64,000 nt of DNA from Tabrizicola soli. GTDB taxonomy: Bacteria > Pseudomonadota > Alphaproteobacteria > Rhodobacterales > Rhodobacteraceae. The notes beneath the pieces are model-generated. The model was given only the letters and a program-made list of their open reading frames with translations. It searched no databases and was not told the origin of the DNA. Within the stretch, counting starts at the first letter, position 1, and each line of letters opens with the position of its first letter. Below are positions 46,284 to 56,256 of this stretch, one piece after another. The stretch covers positions 1 to 64,000 of the forward strand of contig NZ_JAEACP010000020.1 in the NCBI RefSeq assembly GCF_015999335.1, written 5' to 3'. The translations under genes and the position numbers were made by a program.

Positions 46284-47848
46284 CACACCCGCTCCGCCAG
46301 CACGGCCTTGATCTCGTCCATGATCCCGATGATCCGCTGTTCCTGTGCGATGATCGCGTCCACGATCTCGAGCGGCGCGCGATGATCGGCGACCTCGCCG
46401 GAATGCGGGTTCTTGATGTCCAGGTTACAGGCGACAACGCGATCCTGCTCGTCGCGCTGGATCAGATCACCAGCGGAGACCTTCCACGCGCGCTCGTTCG
46501 GCTCGCGCTTCTTCCACCAGGCAAGGCAGTCCGCAAATTCCTCATAGGCCATGGGCGCGGTCTTCGAGTACTTCTTGCGGCCCTCCGGCAGCGGCATCTC
46601 GTAGTACCAGATGTCCCTCGTTGGTCCGGTCGTGTCGAAGAAGATCAGGTTTGCCGGGATGTCCGTGTAGGGCGCGAACACCCCTTCGCGCAGCCGGACC
46701 ACGGTGTGCAGGTTGAACTTCTCGAGCAGGTCCGCCTTGATCCGCGCCGAGATGCCATCGCCGAACAGCGTGCCGTGCGGAACGACGACGGCGGCCCGCC
46801 CGCGCCCGGCGCGCTTCAGCCTCCGCATGATCAGTTGCAGGAACAGCAGCGCCGTTTCGGCCGTGCGCCGGTCCTCGGGGAAGTTGTTGAGGATCCCTGC
46901 CTCCTCCTCGCCGCCGAATGGCGGATTGGTCAGGATGACATTGACCCGCTGATCCTCGCCGATCTCGGCGAGGCGGAAGCGAAGGGCATTGCCCGGGTCG
47001 ATGCGCGGGGCATGCAGGCCGTGCAGCAGGAGGTTGAGCTGGGACAGAAGGAACGGCAGCGACTTGGCCTCGCCGCCGAAGAAGCTGTCTTCCTGGAGGA
47101 TGCGTCGCTTCTCGACCGTATCGGCCTGGCGCTCAAGATGCAGGAATGCCTCGGTCAGAAATCCCCCGGTGCCGCATGCCGGGTCGAGGATGGTCTCGCC
47201 CAGCTTGGGATCGGTCACCTCGACCATGAACCGCACGACCGGCCGGGGCGTGTAGAACTCGCCCGAGTCCCCTGCAGCGTCGCGCATCTCGCGCAGCAGC
47301 GTCTCGTACAGGCGGCCGAGTGTGTGAACTTCTTCCGAAGAATCGAAATGGATGCCGTCGATCAGGTTGACCACGTCGCGCAACAGGTAGCCGCTCTCCA
47401 TCCGGTTGGCGAAGCCCTGGAAGACGGTTGCGATCACGTCGCGCCGCTCGCGCCGCCCATTATCGCCGCGCAAGCCTCGGAGATAGGCGAAGAGCCCCGG
47501 GCCGCGGGTCCCGTCCGGACGCTCCGTCATCTCGGAAACGAGGAACGACAGGAGGTCGGGGCCGGTGATGCCATCCGCATCCGCTGCCCAATCGCGCCAG
47601 CGATAAGGGGCCTCGATGATCGAGCGATAATCCTTGCCCGCAAGTTCTGCGCGTCCCTCCTCGATTCGCTCCATGTCGTCGAGGAACTTCAGGAACATTA
47701 TCCAGGTGAGCATCGGCAACCGATCAAGGTCGCCGTTCAGCCCCTTGTCCTTCCGCATGATCTTGCGGGCGGACTTGATGATGCTGTCGAGACGCTGGGC
47801 AGTGGTCAGTTGCTTCGGCGCAGCCTTCTTTCGGGCGGTTGTAGCCAA
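46283..47848 (-). CDS. hsdM: Type I restriction-modification DNA methyltransferase subunit
   Basis: HsdM methylates adenine N6 at the target defined by HsdS. The 521-residue protein has an N-terminal helical HsdM_N domain (about 10-150), the SAM motif LDPACGTGGFLTEAF and the catalytic NPPFGG, with FYTPRPVVRFMVEV before motif I. A further ALLFLQLIMRRLKRAGRGRAAVVVPHG segment is normal. The start is TTG 47848, with AAAGGAG 8 bases upstream; the earliest in-frame ATG would remove conserved sequence. The gene is 17 bases after hsdR. Confidence 0.94.
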   Translation of the reverse strand: MATTARKKAAPKQLTTAQRLDSIIKSARKIMRKDKGLNGDLDRLPMLTWIMFLKFLDDMERIEEGRAELAGKDYRSIIEAPYRWRDWAADADGITGPDLLSFLVSEMTERPDGTRGPGLFAYLRGLRGDNGRRERRDVIATVFQGFANRMESGYLLRDVVNLIDGIHFDSSEEVHTLGRLYETLLREMRDAAGDSGEFYTPRPVVRFMVEVTDPKLGETILDPACGTGGFLTEAFLHLERQADTVEKRRILQEDSFFGGEAKSLPFLLSQLNLLLHGLHAPRIDPGNALRFRLAEIGEDQRVNVILTNPPFGGEEEAGILNNFPEDRRTAETALLFLQLIMRRLKRAGRGRAAVVVPHGTLFGDGISARIKADLLEKFNLHTVVRLREGVFAPYTDIPANLIFFDTTGPTRDIWYYEMPLPEGRKKYSKTAPMAYEEFADCLAWWKKREPNERAWKVSAGDLIQRDEQDRVVACNLDIKNPHSGEVADHRAPLEIVDAIIAQEQRIIGIMDEIKAVLAERV

Positions 47849-47865
47849 GATAGAGCTCCTTTAAT

Positions 47866-50244
47866 TCAAGCGGTGTAGAGCAGACGCTGCAGCTCGGTGA
47901 CGGCGCTGCGCAGCTCCTTGCCCCCGCCGAAGCGGGCAGCGATTTCTATGACGTTGCCCCACTCGTTGAACGGGGGCACTTCCAGGATGTCGGGCAGCTT
48001 GAACTGGGCACTGCCATGTTCGGCATACTTTTCAAGCACGGCATCTAGAACTTCGCGGGCATCCGGCCCGAAGCGGTCCAGAAACTCGTCCTGCTCCCTC
48101 ACCAGACGGTCAGCGCGCTCGCGCCGGGTGCGCAGCGGCGCGTTATAGGCGAGATGGCAAAGGAGATCGAACGGGTCGGCCTCCGGCTTTCCGACTGCAT
48201 CAGCCAGGGAATCGAGATGGATGCCCTTTTCCTCGAGCCGCTCGACGATTTCCGCCCGGCGCTCGGGATCGAGCCAGTCCGTGCGCAGTTCCGACGCATT
48301 GGGGTAGAGTGTGCGGACCTTGTCGCCAGTGTAATCGGTGAGCTGGCGGCAGGCGAGTTGCCGGCCGTCAGAATCGAGTTCGTACACGAGGTGCCGGACG
48401 ATCGCGACCTCGCCGCCGTCGACATAGAACTTGCGGGGCCCGTTCTCGCCCTCGTCCCCCAGCTCGACCGGTCCATCCGGGATATCGGGCCCTTCAGGAA
48501 AATCGTCCGGATCCGGCGCCACTTCTTCGATCTCGCGCTCTTCCACGATGTCGCCGTCCGCATTGATCACCGCTTCGTCCTCGCGGACGGGATCGCCGTC
48601 AAAGGCGGGATCGGCGAACATGCGCGTCGCGGTTCCGGTGTAATCGATGATGTTGAAGGCGAGCTTGCCGTAGTCGGGCCGGAGACGGGTGCCCCGTCCG
48701 ATAATCTGCTTGAACTCCGGCATGGAGCCGACGACCCGCGCGAGCACCACGTTCTTGCAGGTCGGGGCGTCCACGCCGGTCGTGAGAAGCTGCGACGTGG
48801 TGAGGATGACCGGCGTCTGGGTCTCGACATCCTGAAACTTCGCCCTGTGCGCGCTTCCCACATCGCCTTCGTCGGACGTCACACGGCAAACGTAGTCGGG
48901 ATGGTCCTTCACGAGATCGGTGTTCAGGGCGGCGAGCGCCTGCCGCATTTCTAGCGCGTGTTCCTGGTCGACGCAGAAGACGATGGTCTTTGCGAAGCGG
49001 TCGGTCTCGGCCATGAAGCCCGCGAGATGTCTCGCAATGGCCTGCGTTCGCGCCCGCAGCGCCACGACCCGCTCGAAGTCCCGCGTGGAGTATTCGGCGT
49101 CGGGGATCTCGCGTCCATAGCGATCAAGTTGACCCCGCGTTGGTCGCCAGCCGGCAGCATCGTAGTCCGATATGACGCGATGGACCCGATACGGGGCCAA
49201 GAAGCCGTCAGCGATGCCCTGCGCGAGGCTGTACTCGTAAAGCGGATCACCAAAATAGTTGTAGGTATCGACATTGTCCTCTCGACGCGGCGTCGCTGTC
49301 ATCCCAATTTGGGTTGCGGGCTCGAACCATTCGAGGATTTCCCGCCAGTTGCTGTCGTCGCGAGCACTGCCGCGATGACATTCGTCAATGATGATGAGAT
49401 CAAAGAAATCGCGCGCATACTCGCGATAAAGGCCGGGACGGTTCTCGTCACGCGCGATGGACTGGTAGATGGCGAAATACATGTCGCGGCTCTTGACCGC
49501 CAAACCGCCGGCGATCTTGTGACGGGCGTCGCCAAATGGGCTGAAGTCTTTTGCCATCGGATCGTCGACCAGGACGTTGCGATCAGCGAGAAACAGGATC
49601 TTCGGGTTCCGGTTGACCCCTTTGGAATTCCAGCGTGCCGACCAGAGCTTCCAGCAGATCTGGAAGGCGACGGCAGTCTTGCCCGCTCCGGTGCACAGTG
49701 TGAGCAGGGCCCGCTTCCTGCCCTGAAGGGCGGCTTGGACCGCGCGGTTCACCGCGATTTCCTGATAGTAGCGAAGGGGTTTGGCTCGGTCTGGAAAGGT
49801 GGGCGTCAGCAGCCGTTCGGCCACTTGGTCGTCGACAATGCCCTCGGCGCGGCGGAGCCGAGCCCAAAGGTCACCAGGCGCCGGGAAATCCGAAATCGTT
49901 CGCTCGATGCCGGTCGTGTAGTCGAACTCGACAATCTCGATCCCATTGGTCGAATACGCGAACCGAAGTCCAAGGATTTCAGCATATTCCTTGGCTTGTT
50001 GGAGGCCCTCCGCGGCGTGCCGGTAGCGGGATTTGGCCTCAACGACGGCGATCGGGAAATCCGGATTATATCGGAGAAGATAGTCTGAGCGCTTCTGCTT
50101 GCCACGTCGAGCTTTGCCGCCGACAAATACAACTCGGCCGTCAGTAAAAGTTCTCTGCTCGTTTATCGCGTGCGGGCGTTCATCCCAGCCTGCTTCCTGC
50201 AGCTTCGGGACGACGAACTTCCTGCAGGTATCGGCTTCGTTCAT
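47866..50244 (-). CDS. hsdR: Type I restriction-modification endonuclease/translocase subunit
   Basis: HsdR translocates and cuts unmodified DNA. The 792-residue protein has an N-terminal nuclease region with AVVEAKSRYR (ExK part of the PD-(D/E)xK core), an SF2 helicase core with LCTGAGKTAVAF (motif I), IIIDECHRGS (DECH motif II), MTATPRRED (motif III), and IIGRGTRLRPD (motif VI), then a C-terminal helical region (about 640-790). It is first in the hsdR-hsdM-hsdS-HEPN operon. ATG 50244 is used; TTG 50250 would add two residues. Confidence 0.93.
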   Translation of the reverse strand: MNEADTCRKFVVPKLQEAGWDERPHAINEQRTFTDGRVVFVGGKARRGKQKRSDYLLRYNPDFPIAVVEAKSRYRHAAEGLQQAKEYAEILGLRFAYSTNGIEIVEFDYTTGIERTISDFPAPGDLWARLRRAEGIVDDQVAERLLTPTFPDRAKPLRYYQEIAVNRAVQAALQGRKRALLTLCTGAGKTAVAFQICWKLWSARWNSKGVNRNPKILFLADRNVLVDDPMAKDFSPFGDARHKIAGGLAVKSRDMYFAIYQSIARDENRPGLYREYARDFFDLIIIDECHRGSARDDSNWREILEWFEPATQIGMTATPRREDNVDTYNYFGDPLYEYSLAQGIADGFLAPYRVHRVISDYDAAGWRPTRGQLDRYGREIPDAEYSTRDFERVVALRARTQAIARHLAGFMAETDRFAKTIVFCVDQEHALEMRQALAALNTDLVKDHPDYVCRVTSDEGDVGSAHRAKFQDVETQTPVILTTSQLLTTGVDAPTCKNVVLARVVGSMPEFKQIIGRGTRLRPDYGKLAFNIIDYTGTATRMFADPAFDGDPVREDEAVINADGDIVEEREIEEVAPDPDDFPEGPDIPDGPVELGDEGENGPRKFYVDGGEVAIVRHLVYELDSDGRQLACRQLTDYTGDKVRTLYPNASELRTDWLDPERRAEIVERLEEKGIHLDSLADAVGKPEADPFDLLCHLAYNAPLRTRRERADRLVREQDEFLDRFGPDAREVLDAVLEKYAEHGSAQFKLPDILEVPPFNEWGNVIEIAARFGGGKELRSAVTELQRLLYTA

Positions 50245-50401
50245 GCGCAATCTACTTCGCCCGGTTTCGACATGCCATCGCGCAGCAAACGGCTTGTCAA
50301 AGAACTCGGCTCAGATCAACGCGCAATTCTTTGGTTTGGCAGCTCTTTCGCCTGACAACGGCTCGGAGAAGCTACAGCGTGGCCGACTGATGCCGCAAGC
50401 C

Positions 50402-50797
50402 TTATTCCGTCCCTGGCAGCAAGGACTCGCGCTGCCTCGACCATTCATCGGGGATCTGCACTCGCAGCGACTGAAGCGTCAGGCCCGGGGGATGCCGTGC
50501 GTCGAGTATCGCCTCGACGAGATCGGGCGCAAGCTGCGTCAGCCGAAGCACACGCGTGAGGTAGGAGACAGCGATGCCTTCCTGTGCGGCGAGGTCGGCT
50601 ACCGTGGCAAAGTCACCGTTGTCGAGCATCCTCTTCCAGCGGAACGCGCGCGCAAGCGCCTTGATGAGCGTATCGTCCGGCCTCCCGCGCGCTTGGGTGC
50701 CTGATGGCCGCTGCATCTCTTTCCGCCCGCCGCGCTTCACGATGCGGAATGGCACGTGGATTGTGACCGTCTCGGGGACCGCCATCGCGCGGGTCAT
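50402..50797 (-). CDS. Small HTH protein of the recombinase module
   Basis: The 131-residue product has a basic N-terminus (RIVKRGGRKEMQRPS) and a helix-turn-helix of ParB/KorB type (about 65-100: TVADLAAQEGIAVSYLTRVLRLTQLAPDLVEAIL). Its ATG overlaps the recombinase stop (ATGA). Such proteins regularly follow this recombinase type in alphaproteobacterial elements. It may assist recombinase binding or regulate the module. The gene ends 158 bases from the hsdR start, both on the minus strand. Confidence 0.8.
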   Translation of the reverse strand: MTRAMAVPETVTIHVPFRIVKRGGRKEMQRPSGTQARGRPDDTLIKALARAFRWKRMLDNGDFATVADLAAQEGIAVSYLTRVLRLTQLAPDLVEAILDARHPPGLTLQSLRVQIPDEWSRQRESLLPGTE

Positions 50798-52115
50798 GCC
50801 GCTGCTCCGATGCTGCCAGACAGCATCTCGCGCGCGAGCCCTCCGAGGCCGTCCATCCGGAGCCGGAAGTTGAGCCCGTTCGTGCCGATATCGACGCGCT
50901 CAACCAGCAGCGTGACAATGCGCGCCTGCTCGGCGGGGAAGAGTTCGTCCCACAGCGGATCGAGCTGCTGCAAGGCCGCGCGTGCGTCGGCCTCGGAGAT
51001 GTCGTCGGCGTAGGCACGCGCCGCCTTCCAGGTCCCCGCAACAATCTCCGGCTGGCGGAACACGGCGCGGAGCTGGTCTATGACGGCGCCCTCGATCTCG
51101 CCCGCAGGCACGCGGCCGACCGGGCACGACCCGGCACCGTGCTTCAGCACGGTCTGACTGACATAGTAGCGGTAGAGACGATCCCCCTTCCGAGTATGCG
51201 TCGGTGAGAACGCGGCGCCATCGGGCCCGAACAGCAGCCCCTTCAGCAGCGCGGGCGTGTCGGCGCGGGTGCGGGCCGCGCGCTTGCGCGGGCTCTCCTG
51301 CAGGATGGCGTGGACGCGGTCCCAAATCTCGGGATCGATGATGGCGTCGTGCTCGCCGGGATAGCTGTCGCCTTTGTGGACCGCCTCGCCGATGTAGGCG
51401 CGGTTGCTGAGCATGCGGTAGATGTATTTCTTGTCGATCCGGTTGCCGCGCGGCGTCCGGAGGCCGCGCGCGCCGACCTCCCGCGCCAGTTCCGTGCAGG
51501 ACCCGATCTCGAGAAAGCGGGCGAAGATCCAGCGCACATGCGCAGTGGCGTCTTCGTCGATCACCAGCTTCCGGTTCTCGACCCGATAGCCGTAGGGCGG
51601 CACCCCGCCCATCCACATGCCCTTCTTCCGACTGGCGGCGACCTTGTCGCGGATGCGTTCAGCCGTGACCTCGCGTTCGAACTGGGCGAAGCTGAGCAGG
51701 ATGTTCAGCGTCAGTCGCCCCATGGAGGTGGTGGTGTTGAACGACTGCGTGACCGAGACGAAGGTCACGCCGTTCCGGTCGAAGACCTCGACCAGCTTGG
51801 CGAAATCGGCGAGCGAGCGGCTGAGGCGGTCGATCTTGTAGACCACCACAACATCGACCAGCCCGTCCTCGATGTCCTCCAGCAGCCGCTGCAGGCCGGG
51901 GCGTTCAAGCGTGCCGCCGGAAATGCCGCCGTCGTCATACTGATCGCGGACCAGCACCCAGCCCTCGGACCGCTGGCTGGCGATGTACGCCTCGCAGGCC
52001 TCCCGCTGGGCGTGGAGCGAGTTGAACTCCTGCTCCAGTCCTTCCTCGGAGGATTTCCGGGTGTAGACGGCACACCGCAGCTTGCGGACGACCTTCGATT
52101 TTTCAGGCGGCTTCG

Positions 52116-52119
<4 letters not shown>
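50794..52119 (-). CDS. Large serine recombinase (site-specific integrase)
   Basis: The 441-residue protein has the resolvase catalytic domain (about 15-165) starting CAVYTRKSSEEG (Tyr-x-Arg-x-Ser; catalytic Ser in RKSS), with YKIDRLSRS and SAT-like SVTQSFNTTTSMGRLTLNILLSFAQFERE, then a recombinase domain (about 180-290) and a zinc-ribbon-like C-terminal region. It probably cuts and joins DNA at short att sites and moves this element. ATG 52119 overlaps the DUF2924 stop (ATGA). At 441 residues it is shorter than phage-type large serine integrases of 500-600. Confidence 0.9.
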
Positions 52120-52567
<448 letters not shown>

Positions 52568-52571
<4 letters not shown>

Positions 52572-52771
52572 GCGGATCTCCGTTTGTTACGGGTTGCATG
52601 ACCGCTCTGGTCGGGCGGGAAGTGTAGCGAACTTTCTCCGGTGCGGTCGGATAGTTCGCTTGACTGCCGCTGCAGTAGGCGAACCAGGCCGCGAGCAAGG
52701 ATGCGGCACAGTTCGGCGCGGCGTTCGGCGGGGGTCATCAAGGCAGACGCAAGAGGATTGGGTCCAGACAT
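52568..52771 (-). CDS. Small protein at the head of the recombinase module
   Basis: The 67-residue product starts MSGPNPLASALMTPAERRAELCRILARGLVRL and ends SELSDRTGESSLHFPPDQSGHAT. I recall this C-terminal peptide being strongly conserved in the module in many alphaproteobacteria. Its stop overlaps the DUF2924 ATG. The codons of the conserved peptide contain an 8-bp inverted repeat (52626-52633 with 52653-52660), so the DNA itself may be under selection. The function is unknown. Confidence 0.75.
52626..52660. repeat. Inverted repeat embedded in the small recombinase-module gene
   Basis: AGCGAACT at 52626-52633 and AGTTCGCT at 52653-52660 are exact inverted copies separated by 19 bases, near the first gene of the module. 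This size and spacing suit a dimeric DNA-binding protein, for example the recombinase itself or the small HTH protein. Confidence 0.55.
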
Positions 52772-52929
52772 GGCAGACCTTTCGCGTTGATCTGCCAGTC
52801 AAAGGCCAAGTCAGCGCCCGGAATGGGACACGCGGCAAGAAAAATCCTGGAGCGCTTTCTGTTTGAAATTCGTCGTCAACTCCCTCAGCATTCAGCTTCC
52901 GATTGCAGTAGTTTAGCGCGGGATTTGCC

Positions 52930-55044
52930 ATGCCGCCGAATGTGTTCAGGAACGGGGCCGCACTCTTCAGAGTGATCGAAGACGCGCCAATCGGTCATCT
53001 CAAGGACTTCCTTTGTCAGTCCGATGAAAACTTCGAAGCCGCTGCGAAAGTCACCGATGCGGCTCTGCAAGCTGACCTAGATGACGAAGGCATCAAGACG
53101 CGGCTGCTCCAGGATCTCAATGAACTTCCGAAAGAACTACTTCAGCCGGTTGAGGTCGAGTGCCAACGGGCGTTGGGGCTTACGGAGGCAAAAGGACCAT
53201 CGGCCCTGCAGGAGATTGCGGAACGCAACCTCGACAACGAAGAGCATGAAGAGTTTGAAGCGCAACCGGGTGACCTTGCAAAGGCACTGTGGGCGCACGC
53301 ACGGCATCGGAAGATCTTTGACGATGCAGTCAGCTACAAGAACATCCGGTCCTGGCGAAACGCGGGACGTCTCTTCGCTGCCTTCAGCGTCGACCGAGAC
53401 CCCGAGGCACTGCGTTTTGCCGCGTCCGAGATCGACACAGACAAACTGGGCACAGCTATCGGCAAACGACTGAAGTCGAGTCGAAAGCTGTCCTTCAGTG
53501 TGATCGATCTTCCGAAGGTCCCAGAATACCCAGCCTCTGTCCTCGTCATTGTCCGCTTCGCCGGACAGCAGACCAGCGTAGCAACTCACGGCGAGCACGG
53601 CGAACGTCGCCTGATGTATTACCTGCCTCAAGACGAAGCGGTTCTGATCTACACGCCATCCTTGGAGCGGATAGAAGTTGCTGCAACGCGCGCCGCGGTA
53701 CGCAGAGCCGTAGCAGACTGCTTTGCTGTCGAGACGCTTGGACACGATCTCTCATCAAGGCCCTTGGTGGAGGAAAGTTACGACACCTCCCGCTTCCTCA
53801 AGACAGTAGAGCTATCACTGCCAGACGTGCCCGGATGCACTGTCCTATCCGCGAAACTCACTGAACTTGAACTTCGGATTGCGGACTGGAACACGAAGCT
53901 GGGGGTTAAGGTCAGTGCGAAACTAGACATGGAAGACGTCGTCGAACGGTACCTGGCTCCAGGGAAGGTCTTCCGCCTTGCCCTTGGCGTCAGCAAAGTT
54001 CTTCTGCAGATCTGCTTTCAGGGGCAACACGACGCCAAAGAGCAGATTCTGGAGATCGCCATCTCGGATGGGAATAGTTGCAGCCTGAACTCCGAAAGAG
54101 ATCCCGGTAGGCGCGAGTTTGGCCGCCGTGTCTTGGAGGCATGGTCCATCATGCGGGTGTTTCGCGACCTGACCGAGGAGGAAGTAGGCGCGTTCATCCC
54201 CATCATGGCCGAGCTGTGGGAGCTCGATGAAAAGGTCCAGAAGGGCACTTTTTTCACGTCGAGAGGCATCAAGACAGAACTTCTGGAACGGGCGAGCCTG
54301 ATCAAGCGAAAGGAAGTCGAACCCGTTGTTATTGAAGACGACGATCCTGAGGTGGAAGGACCGTCCAATGTGGATCGGACTGTATTCGCCGTGGACTTGG
54401 ACTGGATCCAGGAGCGGCTCATCACCGCGGTCAAAAGCATCCTTCAGACCGTTACGCCCGACGACACATTTGGTTCGGCAATCTTACTAGGCCTTACCAA
54501 GATCGATGAGCAGGAAGTTCCCTGCTACTTGGCGCGCGGTCTTGGCGAACTGAAGACTTTCTCTAGGATCGACGAGTTCTTGCGTGCTCGGAGCGTCCTT
54601 GGTCCTGGCATCGTCTTCACTGGAACCGTGGTCGCGCCTCGTTTGGTTGGCGCCAACGTCATTGTTCCACTTTCGGCGGTTTCGAGCGTCGAGCCACAGA
54701 TCTCCATTGACCGCGACGCTTTGGCTATCGCGTTTCGAGCCGGCCGAAGTCTTGCTCTCGGAGCAGGAACCCTGGAATTGGTCGTAGAAGAAGGTGGGGA
54801 AGCTGCCCGGCTCCACGTGCCAGGACGTCCTCCGCTCGATCTGATAGGTGAACCATCGGTGCAGGCCTTCAGATTGCTGGTTGCTGCAGCCAAGCTTGGC
54901 GCTCCGCCAGTCAAAGCTGGCGACCTAATTGCGAGTAGTAGCTCAGCGGGCTTCCAACAGATGATAGGCTCAACGCGTTGGCCCGTCGTCGAAGGTTATG
55001 TCGAGCAGGTCCCGCCGCGGCGGTGGAAACTGAAGGGATACTGA
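52930..55044 (+). CDS. Unrecognised 704-residue protein
   Basis: The long intact frame has no signal peptide and no membrane helix, so it is cytoplasmic. Roughly: residues 1-150 are helical and acidic, 150-330 alpha/beta (FSVIDLPKVPEYPASVLVIVRF and RRLMYYLPQDEAVLIYTPS), 330-470 mixed, 470-500 an acidic linker (VEPVVIEDDDPEVEG), and 500-704 beta-rich (FTGTVVAPRLVGANVIVPLS; LALGAGTLELVVEEGG) with a possible winged helix at the end. No catalytic motif is evident. Codon use is more mixed than in the core. It stands alone, divergent from the recombinase module. Its location is a typical cargo position, and a defence role is possible but unproven. Confidence 0.8.
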   Translation: MPPNVFRNGAALFRVIEDAPIGHLKDFLCQSDENFEAAAKVTDAALQADLDDEGIKTRLLQDLNELPKELLQPVEVECQRALGLTEAKGPSALQEIAERNLDNEEHEEFEAQPGDLAKALWAHARHRKIFDDAVSYKNIRSWRNAGRLFAAFSVDRDPEALRFAASEIDTDKLGTAIGKRLKSSRKLSFSVIDLPKVPEYPASVLVIVRFAGQQTSVATHGEHGERRLMYYLPQDEAVLIYTPSLERIEVAATRAAVRRAVADCFAVETLGHDLSSRPLVEESYDTSRFLKTVELSLPDVPGCTVLSAKLTELELRIADWNTKLGVKVSAKLDMEDVVERYLAPGKVFRLALGVSKVLLQICFQGQHDAKEQILEIAISDGNSCSLNSERDPGRREFGRRVLEAWSIMRVFRDLTEEEVGAFIPIMAELWELDEKVQKGTFFTSRGIKTELLERASLIKRKEVEPVVIEDDDPEVEGPSNVDRTVFAVDLDWIQERLITAVKSILQTVTPDDTFGSAILLGLTKIDEQEVPCYLARGLGELKTFSRIDEFLRARSVLGPGIVFTGTVVAPRLVGANVIVPLSAVSSVEPQISIDRDALAIAFRAGRSLALGAGTLELVVEEGGEAARLHVPGRPPLDLIGEPSVQAFRLLVAAAKLGAPPVKAGDLIASSSSAGFQQMIGSTRWPVVEGYVEQVPPRRWKLKGY

Positions 55045-55144
55045 CTCGGCAGCGCTGTCGATTGTTCATCGATGGTCACCCCCATAGGACGTCGATGGAA
55101 ACCTGTGATCATTGGGGGGCTCCAGTAACTCACAGGAGCCTCTG

Positions 55145-55360
55145 ATGGCCTATCCGTTCGACCACCGCCAAGATCGCCCGACAACCTTCGCCTGGACTGC
55201 CAATCTGGACCCTGCCGAGTGGCGCTGCATTGAGTGCGGTAAGCTGCTGGGCGTGCGCCATGGCGCGCGTCTGCACATCCGGCTGCAGCGGCACAACTAC
55301 GTTGTGACCTTGCCCGCCGAGGCTATCTGCCCGGCCTGCGACGCGAAGAACCGGACCTGA
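55145..55360 (+). CDS. Com-like zinc-ribbon protein
   Basis: The 71-residue product has two CxxC pairs (RCIECGKLL and ICPACDAKN) separated by about 30 residues, as in the phage Com family. Phage Mu Com is a zinc-finger protein that binds the mom mRNA and allows its translation. Here no mom gene is visible in the window. AGGAG 8 bases before ATG 55145 fixes the start; an ATG at 55112 is in frame but has no such site. A good terminator follows. Confidence 0.7.
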   Translation: MAYPFDHRQDRPTTFAWTANLDPAEWRCIECGKLLGVRHGARLHIRLQRHNYVVTLPAEAICPACDAKNRT

Positions 55361-55366
55361 TCTGAC

Positions 55367-55398
55367 AACGGGCGCCCCTGCGGCGCCCGTTCTTCTTT
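55367..55398 (+). terminator. Intrinsic terminator of the Com-like gene
   Basis: AACGGGCGCC and GGCGCCCGTT form a 10-bp stem with a 5-base loop (55367-55391), followed by CTTCTTT. It starts 7 bases after the stop. Confidence 0.75.
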
Positions 55399-55464
55399 CC
55401 CATTCCTGCAACCCTCTGCGAGCCCCCGTGAGGCGCGAGACGCCCGGCCGAAAGGCTGGACGTC

Positions 55465-56226
55465 ATGCGTGCCTCCTGGTCCGCACTCCACACATCCCTC
55501 ATCCGCAAACTGAACCTCAGATCGTCGCAGGTTGATTTCCAAGCGATGCGGCAGGCCGATCCGGAACTCGCCGCCTTCGGATCCATTCCTGCTCTTCTGG
55601 AGCATCAGCACGCGCGTGACGGCGATCCGGCAGCACGCTTCGCTGTCATACGCGCACTTGTGATGGCAGCGCAGTCAGATCAGCGGTACCGATCGACCGC
55701 GCATCTGATGGTGATCGTGGCGCTCTGGCCCGGCCTCGATGCCGTGTTCTGGCGCCTGTCACGAGGGTTCCCGGATCGACGCGATGATCTGCCGGCGGAG
55801 ATTGTCGCCCGTATCGGCGAGGCCATACTCACCCTGGATCTCGACCGAGTGACGGCGGTCACGGCGACGCTGCTGCGCAACGTGGAGCGCGATATCCGGC
55901 GGGACATGGTTGCGACGCGAGTGGTTGGCGAAACCCTGAAGTCTATTGCCGATCCTGTGATTGAGGCGCTTGTCGTAGAGACGGCCGAGTCCGTGGAGGT
56001 CCAGCCTCAGGACCTTACCGATCACCTTGCCTGCCTGGCACAGCGGGACGCGACGCTGTTGCGGCGGGTGTTCCTCCTTGGCGAAACCCAGGAGGAGGCC
56101 GGGCGTGCGCTTGGCCTTGAGCCGGCCGCTGCTCGCAAGCGATACCAGCGCGCCCTCGCGAAACTCCGGTCGCAGCAGAAAGCTCCGCCCGTCCTGTCCC
56201 ATTCCGGCTCGCCGGTTGGCCTTTGA
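55465..56226 (+). CDS. Sigma-70-like factor of phage type
   Basis: The 253-residue protein has a C-terminal HTH resembling sigma region 4 (about 190-240: LAQRDATLLRRVFLLGETQEEAGRALGLEPAAARKRYQRALAKLR) and a helical N-terminal half that may correspond to region 2 but lacks a clear recognition pattern. It is probably a divergent sigma factor or sigma-like regulator used by the element. Similar proteins occur beside primpol genes in alphaproteobacterial elements. It is followed by two very small genes and the primpol gene in the same direction with gaps under 35 bases. Confidence 0.75.
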   Translation: MRASWSALHTSLIRKLNLRSSQVDFQAMRQADPELAAFGSIPALLEHQHARDGDPAARFAVIRALVMAAQSDQRYRSTAHLMVIVALWPGLDAVFWRLSRGFPDRRDDLPAEIVARIGEAILTLDLDRVTAVTATLLRNVERDIRRDMVATRVVGETLKSIADPVIEALVVETAESVEVQPQDLTDHLACLAQRDATLLRRVFLLGETQEEAGRALGLEPAAARKRYQRALAKLRSQQKAPPVLSHSGSPVGL

Positions 56227-56256
56227 TCTTCTGAAGGCCCTTCGAGGAGAAGCCGG

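Noticed and set aside
46382-47878. A 498-codon plus-strand frame opposite hsdM
   Set aside because: Antisense to hsdM, which has both methyltransferase motifs.
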